Shown in pieces: positions 23,480 to 35,279 of a stretch of DNA of 64,000 nt (position 1 is its first letter; each line of letters opens with the position of its first letter). Source of the stretch: Nautilus pompilius. Its lineage: Eukaryota; Mollusca; Cephalopoda; Nautilida; Nautilidae. The notes below the pieces were generated by a model, which did not search any database, was not told the DNA's origin, and saw nothing but the letters and a program-made list of their open reading frames with translations. The stretch covers positions 631,345 through 695,344 of the forward strand of contig JACATO010002141.1 in assembly GCA_018389105.1 (NCBI GenBank). Reading direction: 5' to 3'. The position numbers were made by a program, and so were the translations under genes.

Positions 23480-24000
23480 GTCAGACACCTTCACCCCACC
23501 CCGCGGGGTCGGTGTCAGACACTCCAATCACCTTCCCCACCCCGCGGGGTCGGTGTCAGACTCTCCAATCACCTTCCCCCCCCCCACCACCCCACCCCGC
23601 GGGGTCGGTGTCAGACACTCCAATCACCTTCCCCCCACCATCCCACCCCGCGGGGTCGGTGTCAGACACTCCAGTCACCTTCCCCCACCCCACCACCCCA
23701 CCCCACCCCGCGGGGTCGGTGTCAGACACTCCAGTCACCTTCGCCCCCCCCCACCCCACCCCGCGGGGTCGGTGTCAGACACTCCAATCACCTTCCCCCC
23801 ACCCCGCGGGGTCGGTGTCAGACACTCCAATCACCTTCGCCCACCCCACCACCCCACCCCGCGGGGTCGGTGTCAGACACTCCAATCACCTTCCCCCACC
23901 CCACCCCACCCCTTGGGGTCGGTGTCAGACACTCCAATCACCTTCCCCACCCCGCGGGGTCGGTGTCAGACACTCCAGTCACCTTCCCCCACCCCACCCC
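23480..24000. repeat. GC-rich minisatellite, ~10 copies, 42-60 bp units
   Basis: Each copy has CCCCGCGGGGTCGGTGTCAG followed by ACACTCCAATCACCTTC and a C-rich (CCCCA)n spacer of variable length, which explains the uneven period. CCCCGCGGGG is a perfect 10-bp palindrome; GTGTCAGACAC is a palindrome around one central base. One copy has CCTTGGGG instead. Long open frames in all three plus-strand phases here are an artefact of the stop-free repeat. Confidence 0.95.
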
Positions 24001-24189
24001 CGACAAAAATAAGCGAAGGCAGACGCAGGGAGGGACTCGGTCCGGTGGCCGAAGTCTCAGGAAAATCTTCCGAGATGGAGTCTGCCAAGGATGATGAACT
24101 TGGAGATCAATGTCATCATCATTAACAGACAGCGAGATGGGGACTGATCCCCTAGGTAGGTACCACCCTGTTTTCGACTGTGAGTAAAT

Positions 24190-26270
24190 GTCCATGGACT
24201 TGCGCTCTACATATGTGTCGAATGGACAAGACGAACTTAATTTATCTTCCCTAAAGTGCAAGGGGAAACCCCCGTGTAAACCCAATTTTGATTCCCTAGG
24301 AGATTTGGATAGACAAAAAAGAGGTGTATCCTGCTTGCAGGGGGTCCACCTCAAAACACGAATGCGGCTGGCGGAAAGGCCAGAAGCTCATTAATTTAGA
24401 TGCTGCTGGTCGAAGGTATGGAGTTGGCAGGGCAGCTCACTCTAGATGTCCATCCAAAATAATGCACTTCTGTGGTATAACATGATTCATCTCGGGTACT
24501 TGTTGGCTCGATTTATGCACCCGATATCATTCAGAGGGAATGCATAGTTCTTTTATAAGCATAAAACTGCGTTAGAGGAGGAACTAGAATCACAACAGCA
24601 GGATACTCTAACTCCATCACCGATCAAACTCACTAGGCGCGGTGTGGTTACCCATAGGACATAAGTATTTATGCAGGCAAGTAAAGCTGCAAAATCTGTG
24701 CACACCACTTGACCTCTCAGATGCCTTTAGAACTAAACACCCTGTTAAATCACACACCCATTATTTGAATAGCTACTATATAGCTACTGGGATGGACTAT
24801 GTACTTTATCAATCAACTTACCTGACTCCAAAGTTAAAATGACCTTTGGGCTATGGTAGGCAGCAGTTGGAAATTGAATGAGGCTGTTTTGATAAGCGGA
24901 ATATGTTAAAACAATCAACTTTTGGAAGTATTGGAGAACACAAAAATCTCAGTTTACAAATCCTTTCTTTGTGGGAGAAAGGTAAAAGGAAGCCAAAGGA
25001 GATCTGGATAAAATACTGCCAGGTGCAAAAGACATTTAGGCAGGCTAGAAAGCACACTAATCTTTAATTTAAAAAAAAAGCCCCATAATACATCATTAGG
25101 TGTGCCCAGTGTAGAGAGGATTGATGTCATTTAAAGAAAACTAGGAGAGATAACTAAAAAAAAAAACATTCTATGGCCAGGCTAAGAGGTGCAGCAAAAC
25201 CACATATGAACTAGAAAAAGGTAGGTTTAGCCTAAAAACTAAACATGTTGACACTGTCACAGAGATGAAGGGTATAATTAGATGGAAACTCAGCATTATA
25301 AAGAATTATTCAATAGTAAAGAGATCTCAGACTGCTCAGTACTAGTTACTAAGGAAGTTAAAAGGTACACTAGATAGTTGAGAAAGCCATCTAAACATCC
25401 AAGAAATAAACAGTTCCATCAGCAAACAAAATAAAGATAAAACCCCAGGAAGTGACAGCCTTATGCCAGAATTCTATAAAAGATTCAAGATACTTGATAG
25501 CAGAAGACTTGATATAGTTATGTGCTCAAAATAGATCTCTCTTACCCACTGTCACCACTTCCATCTTGCTTTATGAAAAGGATGATCTGGAATGCCTGCA
25601 TAATTGGAAGCTGATTAAACAGCTTGTTAAAATGCGATTACTAAATAATAACTAGAGCCCCATCAAATAGAGCTAGGAAAGTAATGGATAGGATAATAAA
25701 TCAGGACCAGACCTGCTCACTTTGAGGATGATCCATACAGGATTGCCTCCAACTGTTCAAAGAAATCTTGCACAAAGTAGGCACAGATTACTACCCCATG
25801 GCTTTACTGGAAATAGACCAGAAGTAGACTGGAGTCATTTGTTTAAAACACTTAAAGCCTTTAACTTCAGAGAAGACTTAAATAGACAAAGCTCTGCTAT
25901 ACTGACATTCAGACAAATATTAGTCAGAATGGCTGGCTGCTTTGTGTACTAGTAGTGGAGATGCCTTCATGTACAGCACAACCCTGACAGTATCAGAATT
26001 AGATGGAATATGGATTTAAAAGAGATAAGGGCCTGGCAAACCCATAACTTTAGTAGTTAAAGAAACAGCTGGTATAGGAGTTAGATACTAGGGATGCCAG
26101 AATGGGTTCATAGTGCCATTGAGACCAAGCTGATTGTGTGGCAGGGATGCAAACATCTGGTAAATAAAAATAGGTCCATTTCCCTGGGACATAGGAGGAT
26201 TAAACATAGTAAACATATGGAACAAAATATGTTTGGATTAGTTGAGTGCAGTGATAAATGCTATATAAAC
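24190..26270 (+). mobile_element. Heavily decayed LINE (endonuclease plus reverse transcriptase), L1/Tx1-like
   Basis: Plus-strand fragments in shifting frames, in LINE ORF2 order. VSCLQGVHLKT (24310-24360) matches the endonuclease LQETHLK block. LSDAFRTKHPVKSHTHYLNS and DYVLYQSTYLT (24710-24840) match the endonuclease C-terminal LxDxWRxxHPxxxxYTxxS...IDYFLVS region. TPGSDSLMPEFYKRFK (about 25440-25490) matches the RT-entry PGPDGLPAEFYKxF motif. SNRARKVMDRIINQDQTC (about 25660-25720) matches the LANRLKKVLPKLI...DQTGF block. LLEIDQ and VDWSHLFKTLKAFNF (25800-25865) match the FxDFEKAFDxVxW block. CpG is almost absent and stops are frequent, so it is old. The clade is tentative. Confidence 0.75.
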
Positions 26271-26983
26271 TGGTAGATTGCACAAAATAGCAAATATTAT
26301 ATCTAGAACAAATAGAACATGTCTATAATACTGATCACAGGTTAGCAACCCCAAGCAGTAGGCTGGCTGTGCCCCCCAAAAGTTTAATAACTAAGAAATG
26401 TCATAAAGGTAGCAGAGAAACATGAAAGAAAGAGTAGACTAACTGGGAATTCAGTTAAATATAAGAACCACACTAAACAATGAAAATCTCAGTAAGATAT
26501 TTAATATTTCCTAAATGAATAGAAAAAAAAAGTAAACTTTTGATGTGAAATTGCTTGGCTAGGTTACACCTTTGCTCTGGCTTCCTACCCTGGCATAACT
26601 TGAAAAACCCAGGATTGACAGTCATACTTCAGCTATACACGGGGAGATAATCCACAAGTCCTCTACCAGGTAAAAAAATACAAGTTTAACTGAAAACTAG
26701 TAAATTTACTGAAATGCCTACATTGTTGGAAACTGGATGACTTGGTCACTGATGCCATCTTTCTCTATCCACTGGGACCCAGTCTACCCAGATTTGGGCT
26801 GTTCAGGTGTATCTTTGGCTTTTCAGCACAAAACTGCTGAGACTAGGTCTCAATCATCTTGATCTTTTTGGCCCAGCAGGTAATTTGGACTAGTCATAAG
26901 GCTTTAGGGGGCTGGAAATTCACTCTAACCAAATTCATCTTTAAGATAATTGGCAGAAGTTGTGAAAGAAATTACTATGTGCT

Positions 26984-27277
26984 TTGGAACTCCGGTGCTT
27001 TTTACCGAGAAAACATTTTGGACAGCTGGTTAATCGGCAGTGTATCAGGTCACTTATTTCAGCAATAAACTTCTTCTGTGCATTTAAGTGTAGACTTGCG
27101 TGTGTCTTGAATCAATCCAGAAATGGCTGCTGCTTAGTGACTGATGCAGTTACTTCTTTCTTTTATATCATTTCAGAACAGAGACCAGGCCGAAAGGAAA
27201 ACTACAACTACATGGACCACCAGAGTCTCTTCAACAATCCAGAAGCCAGATCTCCACAGTTAGAACTATTCTAGTAC
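26984..27277 (+). other. Unrecognised open frame; possible 3'-terminal exon or LINE 3' end
   Basis: A good pyrimidine-rich acceptor (TTTTATATCATTTCAG, AG ending at 27177) precedes an open segment ending in SLFNNPEARSPQLELF and a TAG at 27272-27274. The hydrophilic, proline-containing composition looks more protein-like than most intergenic frames here. No upstream exon or family was recognised. It could be the tail of an undetected plus-strand gene, a retrocopy, or the 3' end of the LINE just upstream. Confidence 0.2.
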
Positions 27278-27279
27278 TT

Positions 27280-28140
27280 AATGAAAATACTTTGCAACAA
27301 CAACAAAAAGAGAGAAAAAAGATGGATTTAAAAAAAATTTTTTTTTTTTTAGTTTTTGGTTTTAATTTTAAAAAATATTAAACAAATCCACATTTGGTGC
27401 TGACATCATCCTTTGTCCTTAGCGCTCCAGTAGACCACTGTGCCAACGATAGCAGTAAATGAGACAAATCTTAAGTCTTTTAACTATGTAGCAAAAGTGT
27501 CTCCCTAACTCCCATTTTAACATTTAGATGCATTAAACTGAATCTACCATCTGAGCACCCAAAAAAGCTGATCAATCACATTGTGAATGCTTTTATATGC
27601 TCCTGAAGCAACTGCTCCAACCTTAGCATTTTTTCCAGCTATGGTAGATAACATTTCTGTCCATTAAGTGGTCTGTCATTAACTAGTGAGCTTTTAGTTT
27701 GTGATTATATATTTGGTTGTCCCCAATTTTCCTTGTCAGTGGGGAAAACCCACTACTATTATATTTATTATTGTTATTATCTGTCATTTCTTTATTTCTT
27801 TAATTCACAAAATTTTTACCAAACTCACTTTAATTAAAGATGGTTATGGAAAGCTAAACACATTTTAATCAATAATTTAACCCTGTTGCTATCGTTAATT
27901 CCATTACTGATACATCAGTTGACACTCACAAATAGTTTCACTTTCATTTTATAAGCTATTAGATTTAAACAGGCACCTTAAAATTTAATTTAAATTGAAA
28001 AAAGAGAATTAGCAAACTGAAAAGTCTGAAATATAATGACAAAGTACCTAAAATACATCGCTACATATTCAAGATTTGTCACAAACGTTTAGCCACTTGT
28101 GCGTTTTACTTCTAATGTCACTGGCAGGTCAGGCTTCCAT
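27280..28140. other. Intergenic, AT-rich; nothing recognised
   Basis: An AACAACAAC stretch and a poly-A/T tract near 27301-27375 follow the open frame and could mark a retroposed 3' end. No other feature was seen. Confidence 0.4.
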
Positions 28141-28148
28141 TCTTCACA

Positions 28149-28246
28149 AATCACAACAGCTACCTCAAAATGTGTCACACATCACAACAGCTACCTCAAA
28201 ATGTGTCACACATCACAACAGCTACCTCAAAATATGTCACACATCA
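28149..28246. repeat. 31-bp tandem triplicate
   Basis: Three near-identical copies of a 31-bp unit containing CACAACAGCTACCTCAAAAT. The third copy has one substitution (ATGTG to ATATG). The two overlapping open frames across it only reflect the repeat. Confidence 0.95.
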
Positions 28247-29310
28247 CTGTGTTTTATACAAAAGAAGAAAAGCTATGTTAGCAAAAATATCTAGTGCCCT
28301 TCCTTGACCACATTTCTAATTAGTCTTTCCATGTACTTGAAAGTCTAGATGAACTGAATAAAAACTTCATCCCTAAGAGAAAACTGTTAATAAACTTGTT
28401 TTACCCAGTAAATTAAAAGTATTAACCATTAAAACTTACTGTACCATGACCAGAAGACTGTAAACAACTGAATTTGTCACAGTTATGCAGAGTGCCGTAT
28501 GACATTTGGTTTTGCCACAGTTCTCGTCAAGATCTCTCAACTTTGAATGTAGCTGTGTACAGTGCTGAATGCATTTGACTATATATCATAGCTCTCCTGT
28601 CAAAAAGATGATAAACAACAACAACCATTATAACCGCAAGGTGGTGTCCATATAGGCTTTAAAGTCACTACTTTTTATACTCTCACTTCAAAAGTAAACA
28701 AAAACTTCAGATGCCAGTACGAGAATATTTAATTATTTGTTTATTTTATGTATTTGTTAATTTGCCACTAGTAATTTTTACACTGAAGCCAAATTAATTA
28801 GGGATGGAGGTTCAGAGGAAACTTGAGGTGGGTGTGGAGGAACAGGTGCCGTTCATGGCAGTGGTATTCCAGCTAGGTTCTATTTAATCATCCCTCGTGT
28901 TAAAACTGGACTGAAAGGTCTTAGGCTAAAGACCAGCTCAGGCCATTTGTACTATATAAGATAGAAATTCCATCGATGCTCACCGAAACAGTACGCAAAA
29001 TTAAACCCTGTTCGTTAGTTAGTTCAGTTATAAGTAATAAAGTGATGGAAAATGCTGGCAATAATCCTCCACCCTCTAAAATCAAATGTGAGTAAACTGA
29101 AATTATTGTCCATGGACTATTTGTTAATTCCACTATCAGCCATTCTGCCTACTTAAAAAAAACAACAACAACAACAGCAAAAAAAATGCAAGTCAAAATA
29201 CTCCTCAAATTGGAATGTGCAGTTAGGCACAGTGGACAGACCTGTCTACTTCAGTGAGTTCCGATCCACGCTGTGCTGTGGGTGGGACTGCTTGCTTAAT
29301 TTTCAATAAT
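28247..29310. other. Intergenic; nothing recognised
   Basis: AT-rich with short (AAC)n runs near 28617 and 29161. No convincing exon, RNA gene or element was seen. Confidence 0.4.
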
Positions 29311-29319
29311 CGGAGGTTT

Positions 29320-32300
29320 TAGTCGCCCTTTATACAGCAGCCTTAATAGAGAAATAAACAGAATTTTTAAAAAAGACAAAAAAACAAAAAATTGAAGTAA
29401 AACTTATTGAGAAAGTTTGATTGCTGATATTCTATTTTACTTTCCTCTGTTTTTATTTTCACATTCTTATTTTTATTGATAGTTGGTTTATGTCAACAGC
29501 TGCAATTCCTGACATTCAATGTTTTCCTTTGTAAAAACAGTCAACATAAATAGTCACAGTTTAGAAAATTAACATCAGCTAAAAACGGATGGTAATAATC
29601 TCTTTATCATTATTAAAATTATGTCTGATTAGTTGTTTGTAATTTTAATAAAATTTATATGAAATGCTTTTATCAACTTAAGCATTTCTTCAAACAAACT
29701 ATAATTAACAGAAGCTGGAAGATAACTTCTGCTTCTCCCACTGCTGTCTGCACCGTAGACTAGAAAAAAATCTGTTTGGAGTTAACTCATGCCAGCCAAA
29801 CAGCTGATATAGGAAAAGAAGGGGAGGTTATCCAAACCAAATCAATCATTGATGAGGAATGAGCATAGCAGGCTGCCGTGCTCAGGCGAAGATAAAATAA
29901 GTACTTTCCTAAATCTCTTACAAGTTAAGTTATAAATGTATTTAATTAAGTGCAATTTTAAGAGCATATGTATATGTATATTTTAAAAAAATCTTTAATT
30001 ATTTTAGTTTTATTTAGTAGCTTTTCTTTCCAAAACAATTTTCAGATCTTCAGGTGGCATATTGTTGTAAAGAAATCTAAAGACTTTGCTTTGAAAAATT
30101 AAGGTAACATGACAAACACCATTAAGAGAATTATATTTAAAAAAAAATTCTTTTTGTTGCTTTAAATTTAATTAGAAATAAATTATTTCTTTTATCATTT
30201 TTGGGCCAGTGGATGACCAAGTACATACTGCAACAACCTACCATGGCTGATAGCAACTTTCTTTGGCATGGGTTTTTTTCCTCAATCTTCTCTACCAGTT
30301 TGTCTGCATGGACCCAGTCTCCTCCCATAGAAGAGTTCAAGTGAGGATTTTCTGCTGCATCTGGGTGTGGTAGCCAGTCTCCCACCTAATTTCTGTAGGT
30401 TGGGTTTGAGTGCCAGAACCACCTGACCACCTACAAAATGGCAACTGGTTACTTAAATGGAACTCACCTGGTTTCCGCTCCTATGCACCAACAGATTACG
30501 TATGGTATGTGTGCTGGTATTACTATTTTGAGTGCATTTTTAAAAAAAAAATAGTTATAATTAAAATTACAGCAAACAACTGCTGCTTTTATTGTTACAT
30601 GATCATGTGATGACTCATGTGACCCACAGGATATTTTTCCCACTCCTGGTTTAGGAGATCATGCTATGCAGATAAAATCATTGATGTAGAAAACATAAAG
30701 ATATGACTTTTTTTTGCTGGGAAAATAATCCTGCTGTTGGTGCATCCATAAAAAATTATGGACTCCATCATAAAACTGTCCTGTAAACCATTATGGGATA
30801 TGCATGAACATGGATGATTTTTCAAGCAACAACCATCAAGAAGATGAACAGCAGTGTCACCTAATGAGAATATCAGAATCTGTTGTCTGCTTTTTGGTTC
30901 CTAGTTTCTTTGTGTTCTTTTTTATAATAGTTATGGAATATGTTTAGGAAATTACCTATACAGTATCTGATCTTTTTTAAACATTTTTATTTTGATGCAG
31001 TTAATTTATTTTAGTTTTATATTCAAGTCTATGCATGCATATTGCAATGAAAATTATTCATCATCATTTGAGACCTCAAATTCCCTCTCCCATTAAAAAA
31101 AACCATTGGATAACAGAACTAATTAATATGCTCTGAAGAGCTTGCCTGTTTATCACTACTGTACTTACTTTTACAGGCTTGTTGACAATAGCTGAATGTC
31201 CTCCTGTTCTTCTGATGGGGCACTTGAATATCTGGTGAACTGAGAACGTGCAGATCTTAAAATTTTTTACAAGCTCACCTGAAACTTTGTGATGGCAGCA
31301 GTCAGGTAAGTGTTACATTTTAATGTAAACCCACATTTATTGGTTTATTGACAAATGTTCTTAGTATTCTTGTATATTGTGCTTATAAAATTTGTTCTTA
31401 TCCTAGTTTCCACAAAAAATTATTTTTACTAAAAATGACCCATAACAAACACTTATCCTTTACAGTTCAATTCAGTCAGACTTGATATTTCCAAAAATAC
31501 ATTTATCTTGTGCCATCTTTTCAAGTATTAAATTTGGTTGCATAAAAAGTTGTCAAATTGATAAACGGGTTATTTCCTCGGATAACATTGAGGGTGCCCC
31601 TTCAAATATTATATTAAATTGGGACATTACTTTCCTTTTAAAGACAGAATCCCCACTTCAGACAAATCTCCTGCAGTTTGCTAAATTGTCAGCAGTATAG
31701 TTCCAGATACAGTGGTGAAACCATCATGTGTCTGTGAGAGGTTTGCCTGTCTAGATGTGAAAATTCTGCCTTAACCATGCAACAGTAACTGGAAATAGAT
31801 TTTAATTAGACGATGTCAGGATTTTGGCCAGATTCTGTACAGATCTAAGTTAAAGGTTATAGAAATATTTTTTTTTTAATTAGACACCACAAACCTATTA
31901 AATAACCAGTTTTGTTCCTTTGCTTATCACTTGTGCTTGTCAAACTGTCTGTACACTATGTACTGTGCATCCTGTCGGCCTTATTGCAGTCTTTATATAT
32001 GTATTTTTTGAGTTTTTTTGTTTCTACTGATAATGGATGAAGTTATATTAAAAACTTTCAGTTATCTTTAATGTTATGTTTCTTGTTACTGCTTCCCTTG
32101 CTTTTTGTTAATGTTCACATGCAGATGAGTTATATATGAAATGAGAAGTTTCTGTCAATGTGTGCGCAAACAGTATCACAGACATTGAAGACGCTGAAAT
32201 CATGCATCACATGAAAACGGTTTCTCCGGGATGAGGTTAACAGTGAGTACAAAATATAATGGATCTGGAGATTTTATTCAGCTGATGAAGTAAAAACAAA

Positions 32301-32945
32301 TTTTCCACAAGTGGCTGATACTGCAAAAGCGGTGACAGATGGCATTAAAATGGTGCATGCTGGTCGAATTATTCACCAGTCACATTCAAACTGGTGCAAC
32401 CTCTGCTGGTGACTTGTGGAATATGTGGAAAATATCTGTACATCCAGTTTTTCTGACGACTCTCAATGTGGATCTTCTCTTGATGTTGTACATGTCCCAT
32501 CTGCAGAATTAAAAAAAAAAAAAAAAACAGCACAAAATAAACAGTAACATAATATAGTAAAACACAAAATTAAAATGTTTTCAATTTTCAACTATGGAAC
32601 ATGTACACTGATAGAAAATAAATAAGACATCCACTGATTTGTTCTTGAATTATTTCCTTAGTACTGTAGGCAGTGATCTAAAGTTAATCAAACTATTTAT
32701 GTTATCTCTACAAGACTGTAAACAAAACACATCTTTGTCTTAGGAGTTCAACAGTAAAGACAATAAATTCAATTAAATGTGATTTTATGAACTTCTTTAT
32801 ATAGCAGTCAGGGCATATTGTAAGTAAGATGATACTGTTTGCTATCTTGCAATGACCTGGGCAGTAAATGACACCTTGAAACTGGGGAGCCATGGAGAAG
32901 ATGAGTCGGTCAGTCAGACTTACTTCTGCATCCTCTAATCTAACT
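29320..32945. repeat. Diverged duplicated segment, copy 1
   Basis: Several blocks match 35280-37800 in the same order and orientation. CTTTAATAGAGAAATAA-type sequence at about 29340 matches 35316. The AGTTTGATT...CACATTCTTATTTTTATTGAT block at 29405-29640 matches 35370-35590. GAAATTACCTATACAGTATC at about 30950 matches 36578. AGGATTTTGGCCAGATTC at about 31820 matches 37110. GACTGTAAACAAAACACATC to CTTCTGCATCCTCTAATCT at 32714-32942 matches 37428-37795. Similarity is patchy between anchors. Confidence 0.6.
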
Positions 32946-33011
32946 TATGTAAGTAACATCGCAGTTGTACTGGTGTCCGTCCACATGTCTCCCATAAACA
33001 GCTGAACTTCT

Positions 33012-33036
33012 ATAATAATAATAATAATAATAATAC
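33012..33036. repeat. (AAT)n microsatellite
   Basis: About eight perfect units, just right of duplicated segment copy 1. Confidence 0.9.
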
Positions 33037-35279
33037 TTATTATCTCTGCACTCAGGTAAACCTCAGTGATTCATTACTTAGACTTAAATTATATGTTTTT
33101 ATTTTCTTTATTAAAAAAACAAAACATCTTAATTTAAAAAGGAAGAAAACTGACAGTGATATCAACTACACTGACAATAATAAAGCACAACACCAAGAAA
33201 ATTAACCCTTTACAGGCAGCAGTGGGCCGCCATAGAGAAGCATCATTTGTCCTTGTTTTGCTTCTTTTGGGATATTTTTTCACACAAAAAAAAATACTAC
33301 TTAATATTTTCATATTTAGTGCAGTTCATGTCCATACAAAAAAAGAAAAGAAAAAAAAGAAGTGCTGTATATTAATATTTTTTTTCCACTGAAAAGGTGT
33401 ACAAATGAAAGAAAAGATAATATTAAGGTGTAGCAGCAAAGTGATCCTGTAAGCATTGACTTCCAGCAGACACCGTTTTCTCTCCCTAAACGCAATTATT
33501 TCTTCCATCTTCAGATTTTAAGCAGACTTCCGTTATTCTCTAATCAGTTTCAATCTGCTTCCTTTATCAGAAGCATCTGGGGGGAAAAAAAGAAGTAAAC
33601 TTTCGTTTGGTTTCTGTTTTCAAGAAAGATCTAGAAATATATATCTCTTTGTTGTTCCTTATTGTGGAGTTTTTAAAAAGTGAGTAAAAACAATACATTT
33701 GTATTACAAATAAACAACTGAAATGTTTATAACTGCAATTACTCAAAATTCTGTTATACTGATAATACTTCTGACGATAATATGTAAATGGGAGAGCGAG
33801 AAAAAGAAAACAGCAGCCCCTCTATCAGATGATGCCAAGAAAAAGAGAATTCAAAGCAGCGCTGATGATAAAATTTGATGGAAGAATTTTAGAAATAGAA
33901 ATAGTGGATGTGTAACTCTCTCTATGTTGACAAACAGAATTTGGATATTTAGAGATAAAGAGGCAGATGAAAACCACATAAGAACAGATTTTTAAAAGTC
34001 ATGTTTCATTATTATAATTTAATGGAATATATAAAGGTAATCACAGAGACTGCTGCTGGAAAAACTCAGACCAGGCAAAAATAGATACTTGCTGAAGACC
34101 ACCCAGGAGACCACAATGCAACCAAACCTGATGAGGTGCCATTGGATCAGTGGTGGTTATCTGGATGTTTGGCCCATCAGGTAATGTTAGTGAGCTCTGG
34201 GGGTTGTCAGTGTGGTCGTGAATACCATATCCACAGTTTGACTGGACTGTGCAATAATTGGTTTTTGTCTCTTTACTGTGGTTGTTAAAAGAAGTGTTGG
34301 TGGGGGGGGGAGATAACTGAAATAACGTAGCACAATAAACTCTGGTACCTTGTGTATGTAATGAAGGAAATTCTTAGTGATATACGTACTGCCATTGATT
34401 GTCAGGAACATGATTTGAAGGGAGATAACTACTATAATATGGTTTCTCGGTATCCTGCAGTATGTAATACCCCTCTCTCACAATTATATTAGTGTGGGAC
34501 CATTTGGATGTAGCTAGCTTTCTCTACTTCAATTGACAATTATTGTTGGAAAAAGTCCTTAAAAGACTGGGTTTTACCTGGTTTTCAATCAACAGTTTGC
34601 TACAATAATTAGTTCTGTCTAGAGATCTTTGTATAGGGACCAATGGTTTCTTGTGATGGTTTTCTCCTTGTACAAATTTGTAATCTCTTAATATGAAGTG
34701 TCCCTAATAAAGCATCTCTAAAAAGTACCTGAAGATGATTTTTTCTTAATTAGCCTTAAGAATTCAGGTAATTAATTACTGTATTTATGCATTGCATTTT
34801 TTTTTTTGTGTTTTGATTTTTAAAAAAAAAATATTATTGATTCTACACAAGTGCTAAACAGGACTGTAGTTAGATGCATTATATTTTCTCAAATTAATTA
34901 CATACTAGTATTATCTGTGGAGAATTTCTTTTGCAGGTAGATTTAGGTGAGTTGTTTCATTCTATTCAGATAGATTAATTTATCAGGGAGAACAGAAAGC
35001 CAGAAGTAAGAGTCAGAAGGTAAATGTCTACCATTCATTGGCTACAGATTAGATCAGTATTTATCTGCCAATATTTACTTATGGTTATTAGGAAGCAATT
35101 TTTTGTGCAGCAATAAACAATGTGTAATCAGCATAGGAAGGTGGAAATAGTCTCATTTCTTTTCTTATGGAAACATCAGATGACATGCACTTTACTGGCA
35201 GGTGAACACATTTTTAAAAAGTCTATGTTAAGAAAAAAAAGATTCCTTATTTTCTTTCTAAGTTGATAGAAACTTTAGT
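33037..35279. other. Intergenic, AT-rich; nothing recognised
   Basis: Poly-A/T runs and a G run at 34305-34312. TTAACCCTTTACAGGCAG near 33204 resembles a piggyBac-type terminus, but no partner end was found. Confidence 0.4.

Noticed and set aside
23302..24125. Three overlapping plus-strand frames over 200 residues long
   Set aside because: They are read through the GC-rich minisatellite, which lacks stops in all frames. The proline/histidine-rich repeats are an artefact.
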